From the NCBI GenBank assembly GCA_004124875.1, contig SCKJ01000011.1, positions 1 to 64,000 on the forward strand: a stretch of DNA of 64,000 bases, written 5' to 3'. The notes beneath the pieces are model-generated. The model searched no databases. It was not told the DNA's origin and saw only the letters and a program-made list of their open reading frames with translations. The position numbers and the translations under genes were made by a program. How positions within the stretch are numbered: position 1 is the first letter of the stretch; the number at the start of each line of letters is the position of its first letter. Below are positions 43,727-53,197 of the stretch, piece after piece. This DNA comes from Fidelibacterota bacterium. Lineage in GTDB: Bacteria; Fidelibacterota; Marinisomatia; SCGC-AAA003-L08; TS1B11.

Positions 43727-46700
43727 TCAGGGCCATATATCTATAGCTTCATTAAATCCCTTTGGCGCAATTTCCCAATCATCGCGCGGCTCTAGGCAGA
43801 ACATAGATATGAGGCTCTCAACTTTATCACTTGAAAACTCTAACCGTTTGCTGAGGACTGCCAACAATTTAGAACGTCTCATCGATGCAGAGGATGTACC
43901 CTGCTCGTACGATAGCATTGAAAGCGCATGACAAAACTCTAGAATCTCCGTCAGGCTTGAACCAAGTTCGGCTTCAAATGCTATTTCAAACCTGTCGATA
44001 AGGCTATCCATTGATGCGGATTTGGGGCTCTCAAAATGATCACCAAATCGTTCGATAGCATCCTCATTCCATTCTTGAGTTTTGGCGCGATAGAATGGAT
44101 CCCAAACCTCTTTAATGTAGTGCAGACTTCTTCCGATGCGACCCGATTGTAATATAGAAACCTCGTGATCAAATATTTTGAGGTGAAGCTGATCGCTCGT
44201 AATCGCCCAATCTATTAAGAGATATGAATGCGCTATCAGAGAATCTAGATCACTTGTGCTGCATTTGATGTCACCAGCAGGTGGTTCCGCCGCAATCATT
44301 TCTATTAGTGCTCGAATGCCCATCGAGGTTGTGTCATTTTTCCTCGCAGTATTAGCTATTTCCGTCAGCGTAGAGCTAATATCTCCAAAACAGGCAATCG
44401 AAGTTGGAATGTTAATTTTCTGACTTCTTTTAGCATGTAATAGTGCCTCATTTTGAGCGACTAGTTGGCGGAGTAGGTACTCGCCGTCCAACTCTGACAA
44501 AAGATTTTTAATTTTCTGCCGCAACGCTCCAACGACCTGGTTGCATATTTGAACCCGATCGCTGTGATTTGAAATTATTCCTACTGGTCCATCGTACTTA
44601 ATTTCCGTTAACAAACCATCCAAAATCTGTTGAACATCATGTTCCTGAATGGCTCTCTTCCGTGGTAAAAATCTAGCGTCGAGTGAAGTCATTCTGCTCG
44701 GATCAAGAAGCATCATTATCTTCTTCGTGCTAATCGGGGCTACAGAATTGATGATATTATCTATTTCAAGTTTCAATAAACTGGTAGATCCAGAGTGAAT
44801 CTCTAACAAATCACTGACTGCGAGAAGCAGTCCCTTCAATATTATTCGCTCACCTTCATTGTCAGCTCGATTAAATAGAGGCCTCAAGGCGTCGCATAAT
44901 GTAAAGTGAATTGTTCTCGAATCAACTCGGAACCGATATTTCGGACTATCAATAGAAGTTGCGTCTTCTCGAAGATTAACCGTCCACTGATCAATATTTT
45001 CAACTTCAAAAGAAATGTGGATTGGGTCGGATCCCAGAGTTCTAAGAAATGGTTTCAGATGTGACGGGAGTTGCCAACACCAATAAGCAAACATGCTCGC
45101 AACTTGGAAATGCATTCCTCGATCATTACTGGGTATTTTTTTATTTGGAATTGAACTCTTGACCCAGAGCGCTTGCTCATATCCTTCAATCAAGTGATCG
45201 ATATTCAAACCGATGTTCTCTTCAAGAACATATATCGGAATCTCATCCGACTCGTACCGCTTAGTTACTGCTGTTAGAGTAGGCGGATTACCGATCTCCG
45301 CAAGATGAGTATCCCATAACTTGGCCGCCCTGGCGCGGAGAGTCCTGCCATATCCTACACCGATATTTATAAATGAGAATCGCTGATCATCGCTCACATA
45401 AAATGATTGATCGTGATCAAGATAGAGAGAGTATCGATCCAAGAATGAGAAGGTTAATACTGGGAATAATGATCGTTCCTTTAGTTCATGATCAGCAATT
45501 GCATATTTCCAGAGAGTCAGACTATCTGCCTCTCGCAACCTTGTTACGACGTCCAAATCCGCAGCTGATATGATGAGTTGATATGTGTTGGGTGACGGCT
45601 CCTCCATTGGGATTTGGAAACTTCTCCCCATGCCTGCTACGATCAAAATGCAGAGTATCCCTGTGATATCCAACCTGTTCGCGAACATCCCGTTAATGAT
45701 TTCTGTTTGGCGGATTTCAGCTTTCCTACATAATCCCCTATTATCCCAATGCCCATAAGGATTGTTTGGATCATAATCAACAGCATTGTCCGTGAGTATC
45801 TGTACATACACCAATTTATCGATATCAATCTCATACACTAGTTCGGTGAGTTCACCTGCCTTCGCACTATCTGGAAAACTTTCAGGCAGCTCCGTGTAGG
45901 ACATCAATCGGAAATTCTGCCTAATTTTCCTTAGCGTGTATCGATTTAATGACGATGCTAATTCTTTCTGATCTCCAGACGAGATGGCCAGCGACCATAT
46001 GAAATGGCGCAATGCCCCGACTATAGACCCTGGGAGCGCAACTATATACAGATCATTGCATTTAACTATCGGTTGTTGGAAAAGTCCACATTCCGTATAG
46101 TGGCTAGGGATTGGGTGATCGCCCAATTCAGCGCAAAAGGGCACTAAGGTTGATTCATCCAAACCCCAATCTGAGAGTATCTCAGCAATTTCCAATTTGG
46201 TGAATGTGACCGCGGAGCAATACTTTTCGTTCTCGAGTCTCTCTGGATATACAATATGATCCTGTGCTCCTTCTTCCGGTGCCATGTATCGAACGTGTCC
46301 AATTCGCTCTGCGATGCGATGGCTAAGAGAGAGAATTGCAATTGAGCAAGCCTGAATCTTATTCTTGAGAGCCTTATTAATATTGTTCGGCGATTGAAAG
46401 ATTGCTCCGAGAAGATTTTGTAAAATGTAAGCACCATGCTCTTTGATGCCTGGATAGACCACATAATCGCCACCGTGAAATATTATGTTCTCAGTAAACA
46501 GTTCCTCTGGTGGGTCTTCCATCCCTCCAATCTCGCCAGATTGGGGATAGGCTGTCTCTATAATCGATACAAGTTTATCTGCTGAAACGCTTTCTGTACC
46601 GGACTGAGTCAATGAAGCAGCAACAGTCGAAATGAACTCTAGCCTGAGCAAATAACCGTGATTCTGAGGCAGGAGTTGAAGAGCGGACAACTGTGCTATG

Positions 46701-46843
46701 AGGTCGACCGATTTAAGACGCTCTAAACTCTTGAGTAAACCGGGGAGATTGTCTCCACCAGCGAGCTGATTATCTAGGTGACATTTCTTATACTTCTTCC
46801 CACTCCCGCATGGGCAAGGATCATTTCGGCCAACTTTAATCAT
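43727..46843 (-). CDS. Large SEC-C-motif protein, N-terminal part of a split nuclease gene
   Basis: 1038 aa. Residues 4-22 are a SEC-C zinc-binding motif (NDPCPCGSGKKYKKCH, with Cys10, Cys12, Cys21 and His22). The remaining thousand residues have no family I can name; they are mixed helix and strand, with some hydrophobic helical stretches but no clear transmembrane segment and no Walker motif. The protein ends DDWEIAPKGFNEAIDIWP and a TGA, after which the same frame continues with the nuclease domain. SEC-C domains at the N-terminus of large, mobile-element proteins with C-terminal nuclease domains are suggestive of defence. It lies 51 bp downstream of a protease-like gene on the same strand. 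Confidence 0.72.
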   Translation of the reverse strand: MIKVGRNDPCPCGSGKKYKKCHLDNQLAGGDNLPGLLKSLERLKSVDLIAQLSALQLLPQNHGYLLRLEFISTVAASLTQSGTESVSADKLVSIIETAYPQSGEIGGMEDPPEELFTENIIFHGGDYVVYPGIKEHGAYILQNLLGAIFQSPNNINKALKNKIQACSIAILSLSHRIAERIGHVRYMAPEEGAQDHIVYPERLENEKYCSAVTFTKLEIAEILSDWGLDESTLVPFCAELGDHPIPSHYTECGLFQQPIVKCNDLYIVALPGSIVGALRHFIWSLAISSGDQKELASSLNRYTLRKIRQNFRLMSYTELPESFPDSAKAGELTELVYEIDIDKLVYVQILTDNAVDYDPNNPYGHWDNRGLCRKAEIRQTEIINGMFANRLDITGILCILIVAGMGRSFQIPMEEPSPNTYQLIISAADLDVVTRLREADSLTLWKYAIADHELKERSLFPVLTFSFLDRYSLYLDHDQSFYVSDDQRFSFINIGVGYGRTLRARAAKLWDTHLAEIGNPPTLTAVTKRYESDEIPIYVLEENIGLNIDHLIEGYEQALWVKSSIPNKKIPSNDRGMHFQVASMFAYWCWQLPSHLKPFLRTLGSDPIHISFEVENIDQWTVNLREDATSIDSPKYRFRVDSRTIHFTLCDALRPLFNRADNEGERIILKGLLLAVSDLLEIHSGSTSLLKLEIDNIINSVAPISTKKIMMLLDPSRMTSLDARFLPRKRAIQEHDVQQILDGLLTEIKYDGPVGIISNHSDRVQICNQVVGALRQKIKNLLSELDGEYLLRQLVAQNEALLHAKRSQKINIPTSIACFGDISSTLTEIANTARKNDTTSMGIRALIEMIAAEPPAGDIKCSTSDLDSLIAHSYLLIDWAITSDQLHLKIFDHEVSILQSGRIGRSLHYIKEVWDPFYRAKTQEWNEDAIERFGDHFESPKSASMDSLIDRFEIAFEAELGSSLTEILEFCHALSMLSYEQGTSSASMRRSKLLAVLSKRLEFSSDKVESLISMFCLEPRDDWEIAPKGFNEAIDIWP

Positions 46844-46894
46844 ATAATGTACTCTTTATCCCGAGCTACAGTCATCGGCGTATTGTTGAATTTC

Positions 46895-47749
46895 CTATGC
46901 CGATTGATTCCCCATGGATTGATTAGTTGGTCGAATGAACGTTAATTCGAGAGGGACGCCATCCTTCCTCACACCAAACTTTAGGATCAATGTACCATCT
47001 TTGTACTCGTAGACAATTTTTCGAATACCACTGCTAATATCAACATGAGCCATAAAGATTGTATCAATATCCTTTAGCCCGGCATTCATAAATCGCTCTA
47101 TCTCATCTGAATCCGGATTAGTCATTATTATCTCAATTACGATTACTGTCCCCTCTTTGTCAAGAGCAATAGAAAACAATAATAGTTGCTCAGTTGCAAC
47201 CCGCAAATCGGACGAAAATATATTCTTCAGTTTCTTTTTAAAAAGGTCATATCCGTCTGCACCGAGTTTCGACAAAAAGCCTGTCGCAACTGCTCCGGCT
47301 GTGAACATCCCCAGAATGCTTAGTACGCTTAGAGGCTCAAGTGATTTTTTTGCTTCCTCCATTTCTTCAGAGCCAAATAGATTGGAGATTTCCTTGATCA
47401 GTATCTTGGCGGATTTTCCTTGGTACGAATGATCAGACATAATGTGCAGCAAGTCATCAGAAGTTGCTCTCGTAGGAATCTCGCGAGAGTCATCTTTCAA
47501 CTCGGTAACATCGTTTAGCTCGAAAATTTCTGAGATCCCATTTACTTCAACTGCCCCATCCTCTAGTTCTACTAATTCAGCACCAACTATTCGCCCGACA
47601 GGAGGATTGCGAGGGTCGTGCTCAATTGTCATTGGGACATATTGTGTGTTGATCTGCTCGACCATTTCTCTCAGAGAATCAGGGGTGAGCACTTCACCAT
47701 GGCGATCAACTTTGGAGTTGGCTAAGATGCCTTCAATAAATTTGGCCAA
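46895..47749 (-). CDS. Protein with prohead-protease-like N-terminus, upstream of the SEC-C gene
   Basis: 284 aa. The first about 85 residues (EGILANSKVDRHGEVLTPDSLREMVEQINTQYVPMTIEHDPRNPPVGRIVGAELVEL) look like the N-terminal part of HK97-type prohead protease/XkdF-like proteins, with an HD-R-PVG pattern in the EHDPRNPPVGRIV stretch. Residues about 142-160 form a hydrophobic helix (VLSILGMFTAGAVATGFL). The C-terminal 110 residues are alpha/beta and unrecognised. No other phage structural gene is present, so this is a reused domain rather than head assembly. The gene is co-directional with the SEC-C gene and is likely its partner. Confidence 0.6.
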   Translation of the reverse strand: MAKFIEGILANSKVDRHGEVLTPDSLREMVEQINTQYVPMTIEHDPRNPPVGRIVGAELVELEDGAVEVNGISEIFELNDVTELKDDSREIPTRATSDDLLHIMSDHSYQGKSAKILIKEISNLFGSEEMEEAKKSLEPLSVLSILGMFTAGAVATGFLSKLGADGYDLFKKKLKNIFSSDLRVATEQLLLFSIALDKEGTVIVIEIIMTNPDSDEIERFMNAGLKDIDTIFMAHVDISSGIRKIVYEYKDGTLILKFGVRKDGVPLELTFIRPTNQSMGNQSA

Positions 47750-48218
47750 AACATATCCTTTATTTCTTGCCCTTATATGGAATAGTCAAATGTAAGCTAG
47801 TTTCAATGCGCGGAATTGCACATTCAAGTAACCACTAGGATATATTTCCAGACCAATCTCCAAGGAATAAGATGAACTCTTGGTATCACCGCCAATCTCA
47901 AGTAATACGGGACTATTCTCGGATTAAGAGTTATTCCCCGAGATTTCGTTATTCTATGGAATGGATTGAGACGCCTGATCTCACACGGGCCACTCACCTC
48001 GGATTATTCAATATCAATGAAGTCGCCAACATTTTGAAGCGCTCACCAAGGTCACCCGGAGGAATAAAACATGTAGAAATTCATAAGACGGGGACTTTAC
48101 ATTTGTTGTAGAAATTTGTTCGCGCTACTTTGAAGAATGGAAGCGTGTTCGTAAGCTTGATGGTCGTTTACCCCAAAAGCGTGATGTCATACACATTTGA
48201 AATGAAGGGAGTGAGATA
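47750..48218. other. Mostly gene-free divergent region
   Basis: 469 bases between the protease-like gene (minus) and the ABC transporter genes (plus). A 79-codon frame on the + strand at 47872-48111 (MNSWYHRQSQVIRDYSRIK...) is the only candidate; it has no good ribosome-binding site and no recognised domain, so it is left as doubtful. The bases before 48219 (AAGGGAGTGAG) are a good ribosome-binding site for the transporter. Confidence 0.5.
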
Positions 48219-49244
48219 ATGATGTTCCCGAAAAATGACCTCCGAAATATCTCCCGAACCGTTCTGATTCTAGTTTCGATTTCCCTAACGACAGTTATTT
48301 TATACTGGTGGTCTGCAGCCCAGCGAAGTCATAATACGGATATACAGAAGCTGACTATTGCGCAGGCCGGTGATTTCTTTTTGTATGCCCCTCTCTATAT
48401 TGCGAAAGATGCTGGATTTTTTGCAAGCCAAGGTCTGGACGTTTCAATAGTCAGTACTGGAGGCGATGATAAGACTTGGGCTGCCGTAATTAGCGGTGGC
48501 GCAAGCTTCGGGATGGCGGATCCAACGTTTGTTGCTGTGTCTGAAACTCGCGGACTACCGGGTAGGGTCGTTGCGAGTATAGTGAATGGCGTCCCTTTCT
48601 GGGGAATTACATTAGACTCGAACCTTGTGATTACAGAACCCGAGGATCTGAGCGGACTAACCGTCGGAACGTTTCCATCACCATCGACTGCATACACCCT
48701 CCAAAAGAAGATGTTCTTAGACGGTGGACTTGCGCCAAACATTCGTCAAGGTGCCTTTGGCACACTTCTGGCGATGTTACGTGCAAGACAAGTGGACATT
48801 GCCCTTGAACTCGAGCCAAATGTTTCTCAGGCTATTGCAGCAGGAGCTACCATTGTGTATTCATTGAAGGATATTTATGGAGACTTCGCTATCACAGGAC
48901 TCACAACAACACCGGAACTTGTCGAAGAAAATCCTGAACTAGTAAGAAAAGTCGTATGCGGTGTTCAGTTAGCCCTTGAATTTATTCGAAGTAACCCCGA
49001 CTCAACATTGGAATTACTTTTGCGTAGATTTCCTGAGATAGATAGGTCTATCGCGGAATTGGCTCTTGCGCGTGTCATTTCTGAAGGCATAGTACCCAGG
49101 AATGCGATTATTAGTGAGGTCGCTTGGGGGAAGGCTATTAACCTACGGATTGAAGTTGGAGACATCGAGAAAGCCATGAAGATGGAGGAATATGTTGATA
49201 ATTCATTTGCGAAGTGGGCAGAAGTGAATTGTCGCGTTGAATAA
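48219..49244 (+). CDS. ABC-transporter substrate-binding protein (NMT1/THI5-like)
   Basis: 341 aa. A membrane-anchoring N-terminal helix (about 12-32, VLILVSISLTTVILYWW) is followed by a periplasmic binding-protein fold: LTIAQAGDFFLYAPLYIAKDAGFFASQGLDV, the VISGGASFGMADPTF switch loop, LSGLTVGTFPSPSTAYTLQ and ARQVDIALELEPNVSQA. This is the NMT1/THI5 or SsuA/TauA type, which binds nitrate, sulfonates, taurine or thiamine precursors. No lipobox is seen, so it is held by the uncleaved helix. It is the first gene of a four-gene ABC cassette. Confidence 0.85.
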   Translation: MMFPKNDLRNISRTVLILVSISLTTVILYWWSAAQRSHNTDIQKLTIAQAGDFFLYAPLYIAKDAGFFASQGLDVSIVSTGGDDKTWAAVISGGASFGMADPTFVAVSETRGLPGRVVASIVNGVPFWGITLDSNLVITEPEDLSGLTVGTFPSPSTAYTLQKKMFLDGGLAPNIRQGAFGTLLAMLRARQVDIALELEPNVSQAIAAGATIVYSLKDIYGDFAITGLTTTPELVEENPELVRKVVCGVQLALEFIRSNPDSTLELLLRRFPEIDRSIAELALARVISEGIVPRNAIISEVAWGKAINLRIEVGDIEKAMKMEEYVDNSFAKWAEVNCRVE

Positions 49245-49315
49245 GTTTTTTTAACCTGAGGCCATAATAGTTTATTTTGGATGAAATATCTCAATACCTA
49301 TCGGGGTAGAAAGTA

Positions 49316-50698
49316 ATGAAGTACCAAGACAAGTCCACTATCAGAAAAAAAGTAAAGATAGTGCAAATGGACAAGCACTTCTTATATCTGCCCGTTCATT
49401 ATGCAAAGAAGTGCAATTTTTTTGACTATATACCGCGGGAATTTGAGATCACTGAAATTATTACATCAGACAAACGCACAGATGAATCTGCCTATGCAAT
49501 GCTAATGGACACCACGGACAGAAACTCTGAAATAGCGTTCGCTGTCTGTGATCCAACGGTAATACTTGACATGCCGCCGAGAGACAAAAATAGGTCACCA
49601 GCAATATTAGCTGCCTTAATAACCAACGCAGCATTTTGGGCGGTCAATCACAAAACTCATCGGATAGATAATCTAAAAGATCTTGGCAAATTCGATAAGA
49701 TCATAGCTTATCCTCCTGGTACGACGTCCTACGGAATTGCAAATCGCATTTATCACGATTCCCGAAAGAAGCAACCTGTTGATGAATTCGTCGAAGTTGT
49801 AGATTCAGGTAGAGAGCTTCTCAAACTAACGGACAGTGAAAAAAGTACTGTTGCTCTATCCCCCAACCCATTAGCAATTGACGCACTTATAGGTAGTTCG
49901 GAAGAATATGAAGTAGATATCGCTTTGGGAAATACTCCAGAGTATAGTAATGTTTTGGTAACGGCACTGTTAAGTCGAGCCGATATAGTGAGGGAACATC
50001 CCACGCTCGTTGAAGGATTACTGAAAGCTCTTCAGCGATCAATTCTTTTAGTCCAATTTAGATATCCCGATGTTGTCCAATTCACAAGGGATTATTTTCG
50101 CTATGGAGAAAGAGCTGAAGGTGCCCTTCGGATGACTAGTGATGATCACGTGTTTCCAAGTAACATTGAAGTTAGCAAAGCACATTGGATAAACGCAGTG
50201 CGTGCTGCGTTATACGCCAAAAAAGAGCCCTTTGGCCAAGCAGGATCTAAACGAGCAGACGAAGTCTTCGAAAGAACCATTGAGCCATACAGACACTTCG
50301 CCCAGGCTGCCGTAAGGGATGAGATCCTTCCCCGCCTTGCTATCATGCCAAAGCAAGCAAGAAATCGATGGGAGTTAGTAAAGGGATACTTCTTACCCTT
50401 GTTATGGCTCACTATTGGTGGCATCATAGTAAGCTGGACCCATTGGAGCATGATTCCCGTTATATCACTCGGAATGATCTCGGCATCTCTGCTCTCCGAG
50501 TTTGCAAAGCTCTCCAAGCGCCCGTGGCATCAATCTCTTCACTGGTTTGTCTGGCTTCTACTGATCGGCGGTGTCATTGGTTGGATTAACTTTGATTGGG
50601 AAAATTCGGTTGTGGTACCCATATTAATTTTTTTATTGCTAGGGGACCTATATAAGATGGCAGATCTTAGGAGAAAACGTATCAGAAGTGGTAGTTGA
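49316..50698 (+). CDS. Unusual NMT1-like binding-domain protein with C-terminal membrane helices
   Basis: 460 aa. Residues about 10-300 look like a second NMT1/THI5-type binding domain: FLYLPVHYAKKCNFFDYIPREFEI, AFAVCDPTVIL, GKFDKIIAYPPGTTSYGIANRIY, VALSPNPLAIDALI and LVTALLSRADIVREHPTLVEGLLKAL. But it has no signal peptide. The C-terminus carries about four transmembrane helices (about 365-455: YFLPLLWLTIGGIIVSW, MIPVISLGMISASLL, WFVWLLLIGGVIGWI, VVPILIFLLLGDLY). The topology is therefore reversed or cytoplasmic compared with normal binding proteins. It is encoded between the classical binding protein and the ATPase. Confidence 0.72.
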   Translation: MKYQDKSTIRKKVKIVQMDKHFLYLPVHYAKKCNFFDYIPREFEITEIITSDKRTDESAYAMLMDTTDRNSEIAFAVCDPTVILDMPPRDKNRSPAILAALITNAAFWAVNHKTHRIDNLKDLGKFDKIIAYPPGTTSYGIANRIYHDSRKKQPVDEFVEVVDSGRELLKLTDSEKSTVALSPNPLAIDALIGSSEEYEVDIALGNTPEYSNVLVTALLSRADIVREHPTLVEGLLKALQRSILLVQFRYPDVVQFTRDYFRYGERAEGALRMTSDDHVFPSNIEVSKAHWINAVRAALYAKKEPFGQAGSKRADEVFERTIEPYRHFAQAAVRDEILPRLAIMPKQARNRWELVKGYFLPLLWLTIGGIIVSWTHWSMIPVISLGMISASLLSEFAKLSKRPWHQSLHWFVWLLLIGGVIGWINFDWENSVVVPILIFLLLGDLYKMADLRRKRIRSGS

Positions 50699-51475
50699 GT
50701 GAGGGAACACATTGACATTGTAGCTGAAAATCTTGGTAAAACATTTAGCAATGGAACTAAGCATCTTATAGCTATAGAGAATGTGGCAATCGAAGTTGGG
50801 CGCGGCAAATTGTTCTGCATTGTGGGACCCAGTGGGTGCGGAAAGTCAACCCTACTCCGACTCCTCATCGGGCTCCTTGAACCAACAACCGGAAAGGTTA
50901 TACTCGATTTAGATCGTAGGAATAAGGGCATAGCCTACGTGCAACAAACCGCTTCTCTATTACCTTGGAGAACAGTCCTGCAGAATGCGTTGCTGGGTGC
51001 TGAGCTAAAAGGGCCGCTGAATTCAACAATAGTAGAGCGCATAAAGAATGGAATACGAGAGTATGGTCTTGCAGGATTCGAGCAGAGCATGCCCCCAGAA
51101 CTCTCAGGGGGAATGCGGCAAAAGGTTGATATAATTCGTGCTATCGAAAGTCGCCCAAAGATATTATTTTGTGACGAGCCATTTTCAGCCATTGACTTTG
51201 TTACTCGTTTAGAGTTAAGCACTCGATTTAAAAAAATGTGTCGAGTGCATGGAATAACGACGGTATTTGTTACTCACAATATCGAAGAAGCGATCTTCTT
51301 AGGTGATGAGATCGTCGTCATGAGTGGCAGGCCAGGACGAATTATTAGTAAATATATTCCTGCTTTGTCGATAGGGAGTGAAGACGCAGTTAAATGCAGA
51401 GAGTCTCCTGAATTTTCAGACTTATTTTTTAAGATATGGAAAGATCTTGGTAATGAGAATAGCCTCTCACACTAA
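50699..51475 (+). CDS. ABC-transporter ATP-binding protein (SsuB/TauB/NrtD-like)
   Basis: 258 aa with a GTG start directly after the stop of the previous gene. Walker A GPSGCGKSTLLR, Q-loop YVQQTASLLPWRTV, signature LSGGMRQKVDIIRAIESRPK, Walker B ILFCDEPFSAID and the switch His of VTHNIEEAIFLGDEIVVMS are all present and standard. The LLPWRTVLQNAL stretch after the Q-loop is typical of the nitrate/sulfonate/taurine/thiamine-precursor importers. It powers uptake with the permease encoded next, whose start lies inside its last codons. Confidence 0.92.
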   Translation: MREHIDIVAENLGKTFSNGTKHLIAIENVAIEVGRGKLFCIVGPSGCGKSTLLRLLIGLLEPTTGKVILDLDRRNKGIAYVQQTASLLPWRTVLQNALLGAELKGPLNSTIVERIKNGIREYGLAGFEQSMPPELSGGMRQKVDIIRAIESRPKILFCDEPFSAIDFVTRLELSTRFKKMCRVHGITTVFVTHNIEEAIFLGDEIVVMSGRPGRIISKYIPALSIGSEDAVKCRESPEFSDLFFKIWKDLGNENSLSH

Positions 51476-52247
51476 AATAATTGGGCTCCAAATATTAGTT
51501 TTATTAGTCTTAATACTCATTTGGGAGGGCATGGGGCGTAGCTCGTCTGAAGCATTCTTTTTTATAGGTACTCCTTCTGCTGTACTCATTGAACTATCGA
51601 ACTTGATACGATTCGAAAATCTTCATACCCATTTTATTATAACGGGTGGAGAGGCTGTCCTTGGGCTACTTATAGGCACTATCATGGGTAGTGGACTTGG
51701 TCTAGTACTATGGTATTCTGAGACTGTAGCACGCGTTGCGAGGCCATTCATAATTGCACTAGGTACTCTCCCGGTATTCGCTTTTGCACCATTGATGATA
51801 GTATGGTTTGGAATTGGTTTTTGGATGAAGGTAGCTCTCGCAACTTTTTCAACTGTCTTCGTGGCGTTCTCTCAAGCACATAAAGGTGCTACATCAGTCG
51901 CATCCGAGTATGTTGACACATTGTTGGGCATGGATGCTTCGAGGCATCAGATCTTCGTAAAAGTAATTATCCCGGGCTCCTTGGATTGGGTTCTTAGTTC
52001 AATGCGGTTGAACGTTGGATTCGCCCTGCTTGGTGCGTTCATTGGCGAATTTATTGCTGCAGATCGAGGGCTGGGGTACCTGATACTACGAGCCAGTGGA
52101 TTATATAACATTCCAAGGGCGCTTGCGGCAGCAGTCGGTATTACGGTTCTCGCACTTATCTTGGATGGGACTGCGAGATACATAGAGCGGCATAGACATT
52201 CTCTTATCCAATGGTTGAGCGTACCGAAAGCAATTTGGCATAATTAA
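51453..52247 (+). CDS. ABC-transporter permease (SsuC/TauC-like)
   Basis: 264 aa from the ATG at 51453, overlapping the ATPase gene by 23 bp. Six helices are visible, and the inner-membrane signature loop EYVDTLLGMDASRHQIFVKVIIPGSLDWVLSSMRLNVGFALLGAFIGEFI is the EAA motif of this family. It forms the channel of the importer encoded by this gene cluster. The ligand is probably a small organic anion or thiamine-type pyrimidine; no metabolic gene nearby settles this. The cassette is complete (two binding proteins, ATPase, permease), and it lies inside the mobile element. Confidence 0.9.
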   Translation: MRIASHTKIIGLQILVLLVLILIWEGMGRSSSEAFFFIGTPSAVLIELSNLIRFENLHTHFIITGGEAVLGLLIGTIMGSGLGLVLWYSETVARVARPFIIALGTLPVFAFAPLMIVWFGIGFWMKVALATFSTVFVAFSQAHKGATSVASEYVDTLLGMDASRHQIFVKVIIPGSLDWVLSSMRLNVGFALLGAFIGEFIAADRGLGYLILRASGLYNIPRALAAAVGITVLALILDGTARYIERHRHSLIQWLSVPKAIWHN

Positions 52248-52262
52248 ATGCATCGCTTTTAC

Positions 52263-53003
52263 TTATTCCTTTTTCCATTCACTCTGACCTAGTACCCCTT
52301 CTGTCTTTTCGAAGAAAATGGAATTTAGAAATTGGAACTTGGCCTGGAATTCATGCCCTCGATCGGTTCTGATGGTATTGATCCGAAAAGGGAACTTTTC
52401 GATCACATAATTAATGAACTCGACGGCGCACTGTTGATTGTGCTTCCGGTAGATCTGAAGCGCTCTGACACGGGTTACGTCATCGATCGCCGTGTACTAA
52501 TAGCGTCGGACCTTGTGTCCTTCGTCGTCTTTCAGCGTCAGGAACTTCACATCGACCTGAATATGATGCCCCGGAACCGTTTTGGCGTACCGCTTTGTAT
52601 GGAGAGCTCTTTTGGGAGCTGTCTTGGGCAGCCGATTAATGCCATTACTAGCGAGGATACGGTAGACACTCGATTCTGATACAGAGATCCCGTGATAACG
52701 CTCCAGATACCACATGATACGTTCAGGGCCGAGTTGATAATCCCGCCTGATCTGAAGAATTTTCTCAGCAACTTGTATGGGAATCTTCTTGGGGTGCGAA
52801 TAGGCCACCGGCTTCTTCCTTCTCAGGCCGGCTTTACCTTCCTTCTCGTAGGCCTTCTTCCACTCATAGAAGCTGGAATCAGGAATGTTGAAATCTCTGC
52901 ATGCTTTAGCATTGTTGCCAATGCCCCGGGCATATTCCAACACCATCAATTTCTTTCTAAACCTCAGTTCATCCCGAACCAATCTCTGAACCAGTCCCTC
53001 CAT
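52263..53003 (-). pseudogene. IS481-family transposase fossil
   Basis: The intact frame 53003-52497 encodes 168 residues starting MEGLVQRLVRDELRFRKKL, with a helix-turn-helix, YQLGPERIMWYLERYHGISVS and PGHHIQVDVKFLTLKDDEGHKVRRY. A TAG follows, but the same frame continues for 77 codons with the expected YTAIDDVTRVRALQIYRKH and INTIRTDRGHEFQAKF of the DDE catalytic domain. A CAG-to-TAG change is the likely cause. After FQAKFQF, homology stops and the frame ends at TAA (52263), so the end of the transposase is lost as well. The element is inactive. Confidence 0.85.
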
Positions 53004-53197
53004 CGAACAACCCTCCGTTTTGACTCTTAAATATCAGCAATAAGAGTCCGGGAGGGTATGAAGTATCACAAACCGATGAAACTCTGTGAGCTGCCAACAT
53101 ATACAGCGATGAAGGGATTGATCCGGCAAGTGAGCAGCGGATCAATATTCATGTTCTGGACTGCTGCCTCTACTTCAGATATCCCCTCTGCACAATA

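Noticed and set aside
43727..43729. TGA read as tryptophan or selenocysteine throughout the genome
   Set aside because: Many clear genes here end in TGA, for example rloB, rsfS and cysteine desulfurase, so a general reassignment is excluded; only local readthrough or mutation remains.
46895..47749. Evidence for a prophage head module
   Set aside because: Only one protease-like domain is present; no portal, terminase, major capsid or tail gene was found in the element.
47872..48111. 79-codon frame before the ABC transporter genes
   Set aside because: No ribosome-binding site and no recognisable domain; left as a doubtful frame in the intergenic entry.
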